NCBI RefSeq assembly: GCF_900015215.1
Contig: NZ_LN555523.1
Coordinates: 1,101,481-1,165,480 of the forward strand
DNA from: Romboutsia ilealis
GTDB taxonomy: Bacteria; Bacillota; Clostridia; Peptostreptococcales; Peptostreptococcaceae
Length of the DNA stretch: 64,000 nucleotides
Direction of reading: 5' to 3'
Under the pieces are notes generated by a model. The model searched no databases and was not told the origin of the DNA. It saw only the letters and a list, made by a program, of their open reading frames with translations. The position numbers and the translations under genes were made by a program. Every line of letters begins with the position of its first letter. Position 1 is the first letter of the stretch. This document shows positions 7,427-15,643 of this stretch, one piece after another.

Positions 7427-7528
7427 TACAGAGAGACTAAAAAGATATTTGAATAGCTTTAAGTGTAAATGAACTTACTATCCTTTTATCTCTGTAGGTA
7501 AAAGGATTTTTTATTGCAAATATCTTTT
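7427..7528 (+). promoter_or_regulatory. Structured leader / attenuator of the BMP lipoprotein gene
   Basis: The leader holds overlapping pairings. A terminator hairpin, 7481-7490 with 7497-7506, precedes TTTTTTATT. TACAGAGA (7427-7434) can pair with TCTCTGTA (7489-7496), which would disrupt that terminator. A 12-bp perfect stem pairs 7440-7451 with 7517-7528 around it, and TAAGT...ACTTA (7460-7477) forms an inner hairpin. This is the layout of a transcription-attenuating riboswitch or similar element. I checked it by eye against purine, preQ1, T-box and THF types and it does not resemble them. Confidence 0.55.
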
Positions 7529-7563
7529 AACTTTGGAAAACATAATAAGTGGAGGTTAAAAAG

Positions 7564-8580
7564 ATGACATTTAAAAAAATAGCAACATTAGCAATGGCAA
7601 CAGTGGTATCAGCATCATTATTAGTAGGATGTTCGGGAAATAATGAAAGTGCATCAGATGATAAAATAACTGTAGCAATGATAACAGACGTAGCAGGAGT
7701 AAACGACCAAAGTTTCAATCAAAGTGCATGGGAAGGACTTCAAAGGGCTGAAAAAGAATTAGGTATAGAAGTTAAGTACTTAGAATCAAAACAAGATTCA
7801 GACTATGCAACAAACATAGAAACATTAGTTGATGAAGATGTAGATTTAATACTTGGAGTAGGTATGAAATTATCTGAAGCAATAAAAGAAGGTTCTGAGT
7901 TATATCCAGACCAAAACTTCGTACTAGTAGATGAAGAAATTGATGCTAGCAACGTAAAGAGTATATTATTTAAAGCTGAAGAATCAGCATACTTAGCAGG
8001 TTTAATAGCAGGTAAAACTACTAAAACAAATAATGTAGGATTTATAGGTGGTATGGAGTTACCAGTTATAGATACTTTTAAATATGGATATATGGCAGGA
8101 GTAAAAGCAGCTAACCCAGATGCTAAAGTTCAAGCTCAATATGCAAACTCATTTACAGATCAAGCAAAAGGTAAAGCTATAGCTAACCAAATGTACACAA
8201 ATGGTGCAGACATAGTGTTCACTTGTGGTGGAGACGTTGGAACAGGTGCTATAGAAGCAGCTAAAGAAAACAATAAATATGCAATAGGTGTTGATAGAGA
8301 CCAAAGTGATTTAGCACCTCAAAATGTATTAACTTCAGCTATAAAAAGAGTTGATGCAGGTGTATTTGAAACAGTTAAATCATATGTAAACGGAACATTT
8401 GAAGGTGGAACAACTACAACTTATGGATTAGAAGAAAATGCAGTAGGAGTACCTGACACTACTAAAAACTTAGTTTCTCAAGATATATTAGATTTAGTTG
8501 AAGAAACAATTACAAAGTTAAAAAATAAAGAAATAACAGTTCCTAAGAACGAAGAAGAATATAACGCTATGTTTAAATAG
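7564..8580 (+). CDS. BMP-family (PnrA/BmpA-like) substrate-binding lipoprotein
   Basis: 338 residues from ATG 7564, chosen because GGAGG lies at 7551-7555; an upstream GTG at 7549 would put the start inside that site. Lipoprotein signal peptide with lipobox LLVGC. The BMP domain begins ITVAMITDVAGVNDQSFNQSAWEGL and contains VGFIGGMELPVIDTFKYGYMAG and VFTCGGDVGTGAIEAAKE. The family binds purine nucleosides and delivers them to an ABC importer. No permease or ATPase lies next to it, so it must work with proteins coded elsewhere. Preceded by a structured leader and followed by a terminator. Confidence 0.92.
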   Translation: MTFKKIATLAMATVVSASLLVGCSGNNESASDDKITVAMITDVAGVNDQSFNQSAWEGLQRAEKELGIEVKYLESKQDSDYATNIETLVDEDVDLILGVGMKLSEAIKEGSELYPDQNFVLVDEEIDASNVKSILFKAEESAYLAGLIAGKTTKTNNVGFIGGMELPVIDTFKYGYMAGVKAANPDAKVQAQYANSFTDQAKGKAIANQMYTNGADIVFTCGGDVGTGAIEAAKENNKYAIGVDRDQSDLAPQNVLTSAIKRVDAGVFETVKSYVNGTFEGGTTTTYGLEENAVGVPDTTKNLVSQDILDLVEETITKLKNKEITVPKNEEEYNAMFK

Positions 8581-8589
8581 ACATATAAA

Positions 8590-8640
8590 ATAAAAAAGCT
8601 ACAGATAAGATTTATATAAAACTTATCTGTAGCTTTTTTA
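8590..8640 (+). terminator. Rho-independent terminator
   Basis: AAAAAGCTACAGATAAG, loop, CTTATCTGTAGCTTTTTT; long perfect stem. Confidence 0.9.
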
Positions 8641-8699
8641 CGTATAAGTAAATTATATCATAGCTATATTTGTTGATAATCTATGAATATAAGTAATAT

Positions 8700-8760
8700 C
8701 AATAACTAAGGGCTTAAAGTGTTTCGCCGACACCTTGCTCAAGCGAAGCGAATTTTTTAT
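8700..8760. repeat. GC-richer dispersed intergenic element, copy D
   Basis: A short stretch clearly richer in GC than its surroundings (GTGTTTCGCCGACACC, then AAGCGAAGCGAATTTTTT). The AGCGAAT...TTTT end is shared with 62150-62172 and with the reverse strand of 50842-50860. It can fold into small hairpins (GTGT...ACAC). No gene is visible in it. Confidence 0.4.
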
Positions 8761-8777
8761 TAAACGTAAAAATTTAG

Positions 8778-8806
8778 TTGACATTGATAAAAAAACAATA
8801 TATTAT
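8778..8806 (+). promoter_or_regulatory. Promoter of flavodoxin gene
   Basis: Consensus -35 TTGACA at 8778-8783, 17-bp spacer, -10 TATTAT at 8801-8806. Confidence 0.8.
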
Positions 8807-8815
8807 TTAATTAAC

Positions 8816-8834
8816 GATAATGATAATTAATATC
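8816..8834 (+). promoter_or_regulatory. Fur box
   Basis: GATAATGATAATTAATATC matches the 19-bp Fur consensus closely. It covers the expected transcription start just downstream of the -10 box, so iron-loaded Fur should block transcription of the flavodoxin gene. Confidence 0.85.
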
Positions 8835-8876
8835 AATTAGTTAAATGATATATATAAATAATAGGGAGGAAAAGGG

Positions 8877-9311
8877 ATGAAAATAGTATATTGGTCAGGG
8901 TCAGGTAACACTGAAAAAATGGCAAATTTAATAGCGCAAGGGATAAAAGAAAATGGAGTAGAAGCTCAAGTAATAGACGTATCTCATGCTAATTCAGATA
9001 TATTTAATGATGAAGACATAATAATATTAGGGTGCCCAGCTATGGGAGCAGAAATGCTAGAAGAATGTGAATTTGAACCATTTATAGAAAGTATATCAAG
9101 TAAGGTATCAGGCAAAAAAGCAGTACTGTTTGGCTCTTACGATTGGGGCGATGGTGAATGGATGAGAGACTGGATGAGCAGAATGGAAGAGTATGGTTGC
9201 GATGTAATGTTTGATGGTCTTATAATCCATGAAGCACTAGAGGATGATTGTACAGAGTGCTTAGAATTAGGAAAAAAAATTGCAGGTATGTTAGTTAAGT
9301 CATTTAATTAA
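8877..9311 (+). CDS. Flavodoxin
   Basis: 144 residues, typical short-chain flavodoxin length. The FMN phosphate loop is SGSGNT at residues 6-11 (MKIVYWSGSGNTEKMANLIA), with the 60s loop at GCPAMGAEMLEE and the 90s loop at GSYDWGDGEWMRDW. It is a small FMN electron carrier that replaces ferredoxin when iron is short. A Fur box in the promoter supports this role directly. AGGGAGGAAAAGGG precedes the ATG. Monocistronic, with its own terminator. Confidence 0.95.
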   Translation: MKIVYWSGSGNTEKMANLIAQGIKENGVEAQVIDVSHANSDIFNDEDIIILGCPAMGAEMLEECEFEPFIESISSKVSGKKAVLFGSYDWGDGEWMRDWMSRMEEYGCDVMFDGLIIHEALEDDCTECLELGKKIAGMLVKSFN

Positions 9312-9317
9312 TATTAC

Positions 9318-9370
9318 GTAAAACACTTATATTTAAAAGTAAATCTTTTATCTATAAGTGTTTTTATTTA
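9318..9370 (+). terminator. Rho-independent terminator
   Basis: AAACACTTATA, loop, TATAAGTGTTTTTATTT. Confidence 0.8.
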
Positions 9371-9512
9371 TTTAAATTTATTAACTTTATCTAAAATATC
9401 ATATAGTTTAACTTTAGATTCTAAGAAGATAATTTTTATAATTTTATATCTATCTAAATATAAAAATTATGAGTATAATAGAGATTAACGCTAAAAATGA
9501 AAGGACATAAAA

Positions 9513-11606
9513 ATGTACTCAAATTTAATAGAAGAAATAATAAGATCTCATACAGATAAAAATAAATTTAATACAGGATTTTCTTTCTTTAAAAGAAATT
9601 TAGTTATAAATGATTATTCAAAAGTAGATGGTGATAATATAACTTTTTATGCAACTGTAATAGATGAAAACCATAGAAACAACTACACCGCAATAATAAG
9701 TATAAACACAAAAACAAGAGTAATATCAAATATGAGTTGTGATTGTCATAGTTTACTATCAAATACTAAACCTCAAATATGTAGCCATATAGTAGCTACG
9801 GTATTAAATGGATTAGAGAATTTAAATAAAGAAAGTAATGATGAATATATAGACGAAAATATAACTATAAATCCTAATATAACTCTGGATATATCTCAAT
9901 CAAGAAATGGATATATGAATATGAAGCTAGATATAGATGGAGTAGATTCAAATGAATACAGAGATATATTTAGCTCATATAAAAGCAATAATAGATTGTA
10001 TAGAATGAAAAATGGTGCTTACTTAGACTTAAAAGATAAGGACCTAGAACAAGCATTTAAATTAATAGATATATTAAATATATACAATGACTTTGATAAT
10101 ATGAAAATACCAAACAACAAAGCTATATACTTAGAAAAACTTATAGAAGATGAAGATTTAAACTTTGTAAAGGGTAGTAAATATGTATCTAATGTAGTTA
10201 AGAAATTTAATAAAGTTAAAAGTAAAAATTATGAAATTCCAAAAGATTTAAATGCAACTCTTAGAGATTATCAAGTAAGTGGATTTGAGTTCTTTAAAAC
10301 TTTATCAGATTATGAGTTTGGAGGAATACTAGCTGATGAAATGGGTCTAGGTAAAACTATACAAACAATAGCTTTTTTACTATCTAATAAAGATAAAAAA
10401 AGCATAGTAATAACACCAACAGCCCTTATATACAATTGGAAAAATGAATTAGAAAAATTTGCTCCAACATTAAAAGTTGGACTTTTACATGCAGCAAAAA
10501 GTGAAAGAGAAAAGATATTAGATAATATAGATAACTACGATGTTATACTAACTACTTATACAACTTATAAAAATGATATAGATAAATATAAAAATATAAA
10601 CTTTGATTATTGTATTATAGATGAAGCCCAAAACATTAAAAATCCAGATGCAATTATTACAAAAGCTATAAAAAATGTAAATGCTAAAGTTAGATTTGCA
10701 TTAACTGGAACACCTATAGAAAATAACTTAATGGAACTTTGGTCAATATTTGATTTTATAATGCCAGGATACTTATATAATAAATCAAAGTTTAAAAGTA
10801 TATTTGTAAATAACGATAAAAATATTATAGAGCTTAAAAATCTTATAAAACCATTTATATTAAGAAGAACTAAAAAAGAAGTTATAACAGAATTACCAGA
10901 TAAAATAGAGCAAAAAATTATAATAGACTTAGAAAAAGAACATAAAAGAGCATATAAAGGATATGTAAACCTTATAACTAGAAAAATAAAAGAAAATAAT
11001 CAAGATAATATAACTGTATTTTCATATTTAACAAAATTAAGACAACTATGTTTATCACCAGAACTTATGGTTAAAAACTACCAAGGTAGAAACTCTAAGC
11101 TAGATGTTTTAATTAACATTATAAAAGATTCAAGTGATAAAAAAATACTAGTATTCTCTCAATTTACAAAAGTACTAGAAGTTATAGGTAAAAGATTAAA
11201 TGAAGAAAATATACCATATAGCTATTTAGACGGTAAAACTAGTGCCAAAGATAGAGTAAAGCTAGTAGAGGAGTTTAATACAAATAATAACAAAGTATTC
11301 TTAATATCTTTAAAAGCTGGAGGAACAGGGTTAAACTTAACAAGTGCAAATATAGTAGTTCATTTTGACCCATGGTGGAATCCAGCTGTTGAAGACCAAG
11401 CAAGTGATAGAGCTCATAGAATAGGTCAAAAGAATGTAGTTAATGTAATAAAGCTTATAGCAAAAGATACAGCAGAGGAAAGAGTAATAAACTTACAAGA
11501 AACTAAAAAAGAGCTTATAGAAGATGTTATTAATGGAAACTTAGATAATAGCTCTACATTAAAGAATTTATCTAAAGACGATATAATAGATTTATTTATG
11601 AGTTAA
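9513..11606 (+). CDS. SNF2-family DNA helicase/translocase with SWIM zinc finger
   Basis: 697 residues. A SWIM finger lies at about 75-97 (CDCHSLLSNTKPQICSHIVA; Cys-x-Cys...Cys-x-His). The helicase core begins at about residue 240: motif I DEMGLGKT (about 274-281), motif II DEAQ (about 369), motif III LTGTPIENNLMELWS. The C-terminal lobe has KAGGTGLNLTSANIVVHFDPWWNPAVED and DRAHRIGQ. It is an ATP-driven double-strand DNA translocase of the RapA/HepA-like SNF2 class in bacteria; precise role unknown. It is shorter than the common ~1000-residue clostridial members, mainly in the region between SWIM finger and helicase core. Confidence 0.92.
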   Translation: MYSNLIEEIIRSHTDKNKFNTGFSFFKRNLVINDYSKVDGDNITFYATVIDENHRNNYTAIISINTKTRVISNMSCDCHSLLSNTKPQICSHIVATVLNGLENLNKESNDEYIDENITINPNITLDISQSRNGYMNMKLDIDGVDSNEYRDIFSSYKSNNRLYRMKNGAYLDLKDKDLEQAFKLIDILNIYNDFDNMKIPNNKAIYLEKLIEDEDLNFVKGSKYVSNVVKKFNKVKSKNYEIPKDLNATLRDYQVSGFEFFKTLSDYEFGGILADEMGLGKTIQTIAFLLSNKDKKSIVITPTALIYNWKNELEKFAPTLKVGLLHAAKSEREKILDNIDNYDVILTTYTTYKNDIDKYKNINFDYCIIDEAQNIKNPDAIITKAIKNVNAKVRFALTGTPIENNLMELWSIFDFIMPGYLYNKSKFKSIFVNNDKNIIELKNLIKPFILRRTKKEVITELPDKIEQKIIIDLEKEHKRAYKGYVNLITRKIKENNQDNITVFSYLTKLRQLCLSPELMVKNYQGRNSKLDVLINIIKDSSDKKILVFSQFTKVLEVIGKRLNEENIPYSYLDGKTSAKDRVKLVEEFNTNNNKVFLISLKAGGTGLNLTSANIVVHFDPWWNPAVEDQASDRAHRIGQKNVVNVIKLIAKDTAEERVINLQETKKELIEDVINGNLDNSSTLKNLSKDDIIDLFMS

Positions 11607-11628
11607 AATATAACACTTATGTATTAAT

Positions 11629-11672
11629 TTTTACATTAAAAAGGATTATAACTTATCAAAGTTATAATCCCT
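11629..11672. terminator. Bidirectional terminator between convergent genes
   Basis: AAAAAGGATTATAACTT, ATCA loop region, AAGTTATAATCCCTTTT. A- and T-runs on both sides allow it to serve the SNF2 gene (+) and the ABC operon (-). Confidence 0.8.
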
Positions 11673-11676
11673 TTTA

Positions 11677-12483
11677 TTATTCTAAATTCAATTTTTTATC
11701 TAATATATAAGTTGTTGCAAAGAATAATACTAATATTATAATTAGATTAATTACTATGGCTATATTAAGACCTTTAGAAACAATAGATGTTACACTACTA
11801 ATTGCATAATTAATATTATCAATAGCTTCAATATTTACAGAAGCATCATTTACAAATAAACTAACTGTATTTTGAGCATAAGATATAAGTAAGTTAATAA
11901 CTAAAAATCCTATAAATGAAGATATATTTCTAAACCTATTAAATATTGGTAACTGACCAATTGAAAGAGATAAATATACATTAAATATAAAGATTGTATA
12001 ACTAATAACCATTAATAATATTATCTTAATAAATTGACCTAGTATATTAAGATTTAACATATTTGAAAACAATAAATTAAATTCATTTACAAAGTAACTA
12101 AAATCAAAATACTTATAAGTTGGTATTATAAATATTATATTAAATGATAAAAATGCTACAACAAAACTTAAAAATGTCCATATTAATGATGTTAAATATT
12201 TTGATAGAACAAGTGATTTAGAACTTACAGGAAGGGTAAACATTAAGTAACCTTCATCTTTAAGTAAGTTTTTATTAAATCTTTGTATAGTAACAACTAT
12301 AGTAATAACAAATAATGAAATAAATAAACACATAAGTATAATAGTTGCTAAGCCTTGAATATTGAATATTTCTAAGTTTAATGATAATCCATTTACTATA
12401 GAGACAACAAGTATTGCTATATAAAGAGGTATAAATACTCTTGAAGTAGCTTTTAATTCATATTTTAATAACTTACCTAACAT
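11677..12483 (-). CDS. ABC transporter permease (YtrC/ABC-2 type)
   Basis: 268 residues with six hydrophobic segments (for example 17-37, 50-70, 105-130, 150-178, 190-205, 240-262). Begins MLGKLLKYELKATSRVF, typical of ABC-2 type permeases. Last gene of a three-gene operon behind a GntR regulator and an ATPase; its start overlaps the end of the ATPase gene by 7 bp. By analogy to ytr-type operons it exports or relieves cell-envelope-active compounds, but the substrate is not evident. Confidence 0.85.
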   Translation of the reverse strand: MLGKLLKYELKATSRVFIPLYIAILVVSIVNGLSLNLEIFNIQGLATIILMCLFISLFVITIVVTIQRFNKNLLKDEGYLMFTLPVSSKSLVLSKYLTSLIWTFLSFVVAFLSFNIIFIIPTYKYFDFSYFVNEFNLLFSNMLNLNILGQFIKIILLMVISYTIFIFNVYLSLSIGQLPIFNRFRNISSFIGFLVINLLISYAQNTVSLFVNDASVNIEAIDNINYAISSVTSIVSKGLNIAIVINLIIILVLFFATTYILDKKLNLE

Positions 12484-13175
12484 TTAAATTCCTCCCTAAA
12501 TAAAGCATCTATAGACTTTCCTTTTTCTTCTCTGATTTCATCTACATTACCTTGTAAAATAATATTACCATTAGATATAAAAATTACATCATCACATATA
12601 TTTTCTATTTCACTTATTAAGTGAGTAGCTATTAATAATGTACTATCTTCACAGTAATTTGTAATAATAGTTTTAAGTATATAAGTCCTAGCAGCAGGGT
12701 CAACACCACCAATAGGCTCATCTAATATATAAAGCTTTGCATGTCTTGACATAACAAGTATTAACTGAACTTTTTCTTTAGTTCCTTTAGACATAGTCTT
12801 AAGCTTTTCATTAATATTTATATTAAGACTTTTTACCATATCCATAGCTTTATCCATATTAAAATCATCATAAAAATCATTGAAAAAGTTTAAAATATCA
12901 GAAACCTTCATCCAATCATTAAGATAAGTTCGCTCAGGTAAATATGATACTATACGCTTAGTTTCTATAGAAGGCTTTATACCATCTATTAAAACATCAC
13001 CACTATTAGGTTGAAGCAACCCATTTATAAGCTTTATTAAAGTACTTTTACCACTTCCATTAGGACCTAAAAGTCCCACAATCTTTCCTTTAGGAATATT
13101 TAAATTCATATTACTTATAACTTCTTTTTTTGAATAACTTTTATATACATTTTTAATTTCAACGATATTGTCCAT
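12477..13175 (-). CDS. ABC transporter ATP-binding protein
   Basis: 232 residues. Walker A GPNGSGKST (about 37-45), Q-loop region IVSYLPERTYL, signature-like MSKGTKEKVQL in place of LSGGQ, Walker B LYILDEPIGGVDPAAR, H-loop ATHL. The altered signature (SKGTKEK) is usual in the YtrB/YhcH type. Partner of the permease coded downstream; the GntR gene ends where this one starts (1-bp overlap). Confidence 0.92.
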   Translation of the reverse strand: MDNIVEIKNVYKSYSKKEVISNMNLNIPKGKIVGLLGPNGSGKSTLIKLINGLLQPNSGDVLIDGIKPSIETKRIVSYLPERTYLNDWMKVSDILNFFNDFYDDFNMDKAMDMVKSLNININEKLKTMSKGTKEKVQLILVMSRHAKLYILDEPIGGVDPAARTYILKTIITNYCEDSTLLIATHLISEIENICDDVIFISNGNIILQGNVDEIREEKGKSIDALFREEFKC

Positions 13176-13543
13176 TAGCTCATCTCCTTTAAATTATTTA
13201 TCACTAATTCTATTAGCTCTTCTTTTTTGTAACCAAGTTTAGTAAGTATATTGTATAGAGATAATATTTCAACCTTAGCTACTTCTTCACGCAGTTGATT
13301 TATATTATCTTCATTGTCGGTTACAAACCTTCCACTTGTTCTTTGACTGTATAAAAGATTTTCTCTTTCAAGTTCAGATAATGCCCGTTGCATAGTATTA
13401 GGATTTACACCAAATTCTTGAGCCATATCTCTTACAGAACTTAACTTAGAGCCTGGTTTTAGCTCTTTAGATATTATCTTAAGTTTGATTATATCTACTA
13501 ATTGAAGATATATAGGTTTATTATTATCAAATTCAAAAGACAT
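13175..13543 (-). CDS. GntR-family regulator, YtrA subfamily
   Basis: 122 residues. The winged helix-turn-helix (about 1-75) contains LKPGSKLSSVRDMAQEFGVNPNTMQRALSELERENLLYSQRTSGRFV, a full GntR signature. The short C-terminal helix pair is the small dimerisation tail of YtrA-type regulators and has no ligand domain of FadR or HutC type. First gene of the operon with the ABC transporter. A palindrome in its own promoter indicates autoregulation. SD AGGGAGG precedes the ATG. Confidence 0.92.
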   Translation of the reverse strand: MSFEFDNNKPIYLQLVDIIKLKIISKELKPGSKLSSVRDMAQEFGVNPNTMQRALSELERENLLYSQRTSGRFVTDNEDNINQLREEVAKVEILSLYNILTKLGYKKEELIELVINNLKEMS

Positions 13544-13560
13544 ATATCTCCCTCCTTATT

Positions 13561-13578
13561 GTATTAAGTGATTAATAC
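13561..13578 (-). promoter_or_regulatory. Probable GntR operator
   Basis: Inverted repeat GTATTAAGTGATTAATAC (7-bp arms, 4-bp centre) lying just after the -10 box over the expected start site. Spacing and sequence suit a YtrA-type GntR dimer repressing its own operon. Confidence 0.7.
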
Positions 13579-13579
13579 A

Positions 13580-13608
13580 ATAATAAACAACTATAGATTA
13601 TTTGTCAA
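13580..13608 (-). promoter_or_regulatory. Promoter of the GntR-ABC operon
   Basis: On the minus strand, -35 TTGACA (13608-13603), 17-bp spacer, -10 TATTAT (13585-13580). Confidence 0.82.
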
Positions 13609-13609
13609 T

Positions 13610-13866
13610 ATATTTAATTATTTCTACATAGGATATATTAATAAAAAGAGAATTTTTATAGAGTAATAAAATAGAAATATTAAAATAAAAGTATGTAAAG
13701 AAGTGAAATTATAAAATTTAAATATTAGGCTATGTTTTAAACTAGTGTTGAAAATGATACAATATATTTAACTTCGCAATTGTTGTATATTGTGAACTAA
13801 ATATAATTTATATATGATATAGATAAATAGAAATTTGATGATTAAATTATTTTAGGGAGTTTTAGA
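13610..13866. other. Intergenic region, no gene seen
   Basis: AT-rich divergent region between the GntR promoter and the acetyltransferase gene. TTGTGAACTAAAT near 13789 recalls the GAACTAAAT element found before several terminators in this window. Nothing else stands out. Confidence 0.5.
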
Positions 13867-14310
13867 ATGAAAATAGAAATAGTAAAAGATAATAAAAAAT
13901 ATTTTTTAGATTTGTTATTATTAGCAGATGAACAAGAAAATATGATTGATAAATATCTTGAAAGAGGTATTATGTTTGCAATGTATGATGATGGTTTAAA
14001 AGGAATTTGTGTAGTGACTAAAGAGGATAATAGAACCTATGAAATAAAAAATATTGCTATTTATAAAGAATTTCATGGTATGGGATATGGACAAAAATTG
14101 ATTGAGTATATTTTTAAATACTTTAAAAATGATTGTGACACTATGTATGTAGGAACAGGTGATAGTCCGTTAACAGTACCTTTTTATGAAAGATGTGGAT
14201 TTATAGAGTCTCATAGAATTAAAAATTTCTTTATAGATAATTATGATAATCCAATTTATGAATGTGGAAAGCAATTAACTGATATGGTTTATTTCAAGAA
14301 AGACTTATAA
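13867..14310 (+). CDS. GNAT-family N-acetyltransferase
   Basis: 147 residues, single GNAT fold. The acetyl-CoA loop is at EIKNIAIYKEFHGMGYGQKLIEYIF (FHGMGYGQKL fits Q/R-x-x-G-x-G/A). The last strands contain VPFYERCGFIESHRIKNFF, the usual GNAT C-terminal motif. Transfers an acetyl group to an amine; the substrate cannot be read from sequence. AGGGAG lies about 8 nt before the ATG. Stands alone with its own terminator. Confidence 0.9.
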   Translation: MKIEIVKDNKKYFLDLLLLADEQENMIDKYLERGIMFAMYDDGLKGICVVTKEDNRTYEIKNIAIYKEFHGMGYGQKLIEYIFKYFKNDCDTMYVGTGDSPLTVPFYERCGFIESHRIKNFFIDNYDNPIYECGKQLTDMVYFKKDL

Positions 14311-14329
14311 GTTTCAATTTATATAATAG

Positions 14330-14409
14330 ATTTAATGAACAATATTAATATAATGCGAACTAAATCAAGAGTTTTATGAATAAGTAAATAAAGCTCTTGA
14401 TTTTTTTAT
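14330..14409 (+). terminator. Terminator with upstream repeated element
   Basis: Stem AATCAAGAGTTTTA...AAGCTCTTGATT followed by TTTTT at 14363-14409. The 25 nt before it (ACAATATTAATATAATGCG, then AACTAAAT) match the sequence before the terminator at 2392. Confidence 0.8.
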
Positions 14410-14554
14410 TATTCAAAAAGTATATAATTTCAAAATTATATTAAAATATAGCCAAATATTATTATAAAATTGAATTGATAGTCTATATTAGATAATAAAC
14501 ATATAAGCAATATAAAAAAAGTACTATCAATATAAAATAGCTAAATAAACTCAA

Positions 14555-14833
14555 CTATACAATTATACTTCTTTGAATATACTTTAAAGAATCACAAATA
14601 TTATCAAAACATTTCTTTGTAATCATCAATCTTTCAATATATTCAGGGTAAATTTCAGTATCAAATACTTTATCTATTTTAACTTCTACATAGTCATCTA
14701 TACAGGATATATATATACATTTAGTATATTTATAAAAAGATTTAAATATAAGAATTTTATTATTTGTTACTCTAAGTAAAGTATAACCACATAAATTTAA
14801 ATTATTTTTTAAGTAATTTAAGTTGTTTTTCAT
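14555..14833 (-). CDS. Hypothetical protein, 92 residues
   Basis: Small soluble protein with alternating strand and helix (GYTLLRVTNNKILIFKSFYK, then IDDYVEVKIDKVFDTEIYPEYIERL). No family recognised. Good site AAGGAG 7 nt before the ATG. A perfect 11-bp inverted repeat lies 20-45 nt upstream of the start, suggesting specific control. Confidence 0.55.
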   Translation of the reverse strand: MKNNLNYLKNNLNLCGYTLLRVTNNKILIFKSFYKYTKCIYISCIDDYVEVKIDKVFDTEIYPEYIERLMITKKCFDNICDSLKYIQRSIIV

Positions 14834-14854
14834 ATAATATCTCCTTAATTAAAA

Positions 14855-14882
14855 TTAAAAGACAGGAACTCCTGTCTTTTAA
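14855..14882. promoter_or_regulatory. Perfect palindrome upstream of the 92-residue gene
   Basis: AAAAGACAGGA, two bases, TCCTGTCTTTT. Read on the minus strand it is a hairpin followed by TTTTAATTTT directly before the ribosome binding site, so it could be an attenuating terminator or an operator. Confidence 0.5.
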
Positions 14883-15016
14883 CGTACGGGGTAAGAAAAA
14901 ATTTATGATAATACTAGGAATCGATATCATAATTATTTCCATTAAATTAATAAGTATACTTAAAATTTGATTAATAATTAAATAATGGGTATTAATATAG
15001 ATAAGGAGGTGAGAAC

Positions 15017-15538
15017 ATGCAAATATATACAAAAACAGGAGATAAAGGTCAAACATCATTGTATGATGGAACACGAATTGACAAAGATAGTATAAGAGTT
15101 GAATCATATGGAACAATAGATGAGTTAAATTCATACATAGGTTTATGTATGCACTATATAAATGAAGATGAGAAAAAAGTATTATTTAATATTCAAAGAG
15201 ATTTATTTTATATAGGCTCAGAGTTAGCAACTAAAAATACAGAGAAACTAAACAAAGTAGTAACTGATAATGATATTAAAAATTTAGAAAATATAATAGA
15301 TAAGTATATGGGTGAAGCTAAAGGATTAGATTCATTTATAATACCAGGTACGTCCTTAGCATCAGCCCACTTACATATAGCAAGGACAATATGTAGAAGA
15401 GCTGAAAGAATTATAATATCTCTTAGTAAAATAGAAAAAGTAAACCCTATGCTTATAAAATATATAAATAGATTATCTGATACTTTATATGCTATAGCAA
15501 GATATAGCGAAGATAAATTAATACCTATGGAATTTTAA
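15017..15538 (+). CDS. ATP:cob(I)alamin adenosyltransferase, PduO type
   Basis: 173 residues, usual for PduO-type enzymes. N-terminal IYTKTGDKGQTSLYDGTRIDKDS binds ATP; VESYGTIDELNSYIG and the C-terminal helix with HIARTICRRAERIIISLS and INRLSDTLYAIAR are the family signatures. Transfers the adenosyl group of ATP to cob(I)alamin to make coenzyme B12. AAGGAGGTGAG precedes the ATG. No cobalamin riboswitch is visible upstream and no B12 pathway genes are nearby. Confidence 0.92.
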   Translation: MQIYTKTGDKGQTSLYDGTRIDKDSIRVESYGTIDELNSYIGLCMHYINEDEKKVLFNIQRDLFYIGSELATKNTEKLNKVVTDNDIKNLENIIDKYMGEAKGLDSFIIPGTSLASAHLHIARTICRRAERIIISLSKIEKVNPMLIKYINRLSDTLYAIARYSEDKLIPMEF

Positions 15539-15643
15539 ATATTAAAAATAATTAAAACTTCAAATGCTAAAATATAAAGTAACTAAATAAATAAAACAAC
15601 ATATTATATAACATGTTTAAATGTGTAAATAGGGGGATATAAT

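Noticed and set aside
7427..7528. Purine riboswitch, preQ1 or T-box before the BMP gene
   Set aside because: The expected cores (purine junction, preQ1 loop, T-box sequence) are not visible; kept only as an unclassified leader.
14883..15016. Cobalamin riboswitch before the adenosyltransferase gene
   Set aside because: No B12-box-like sequence and the gap is too short.
14802..15134. 110-codon minus-strand frame
   Set aside because: Overlaps the well-supported adenosyltransferase gene and the end of the 92-residue gene; no ribosome site; composition of an antisense shadow.
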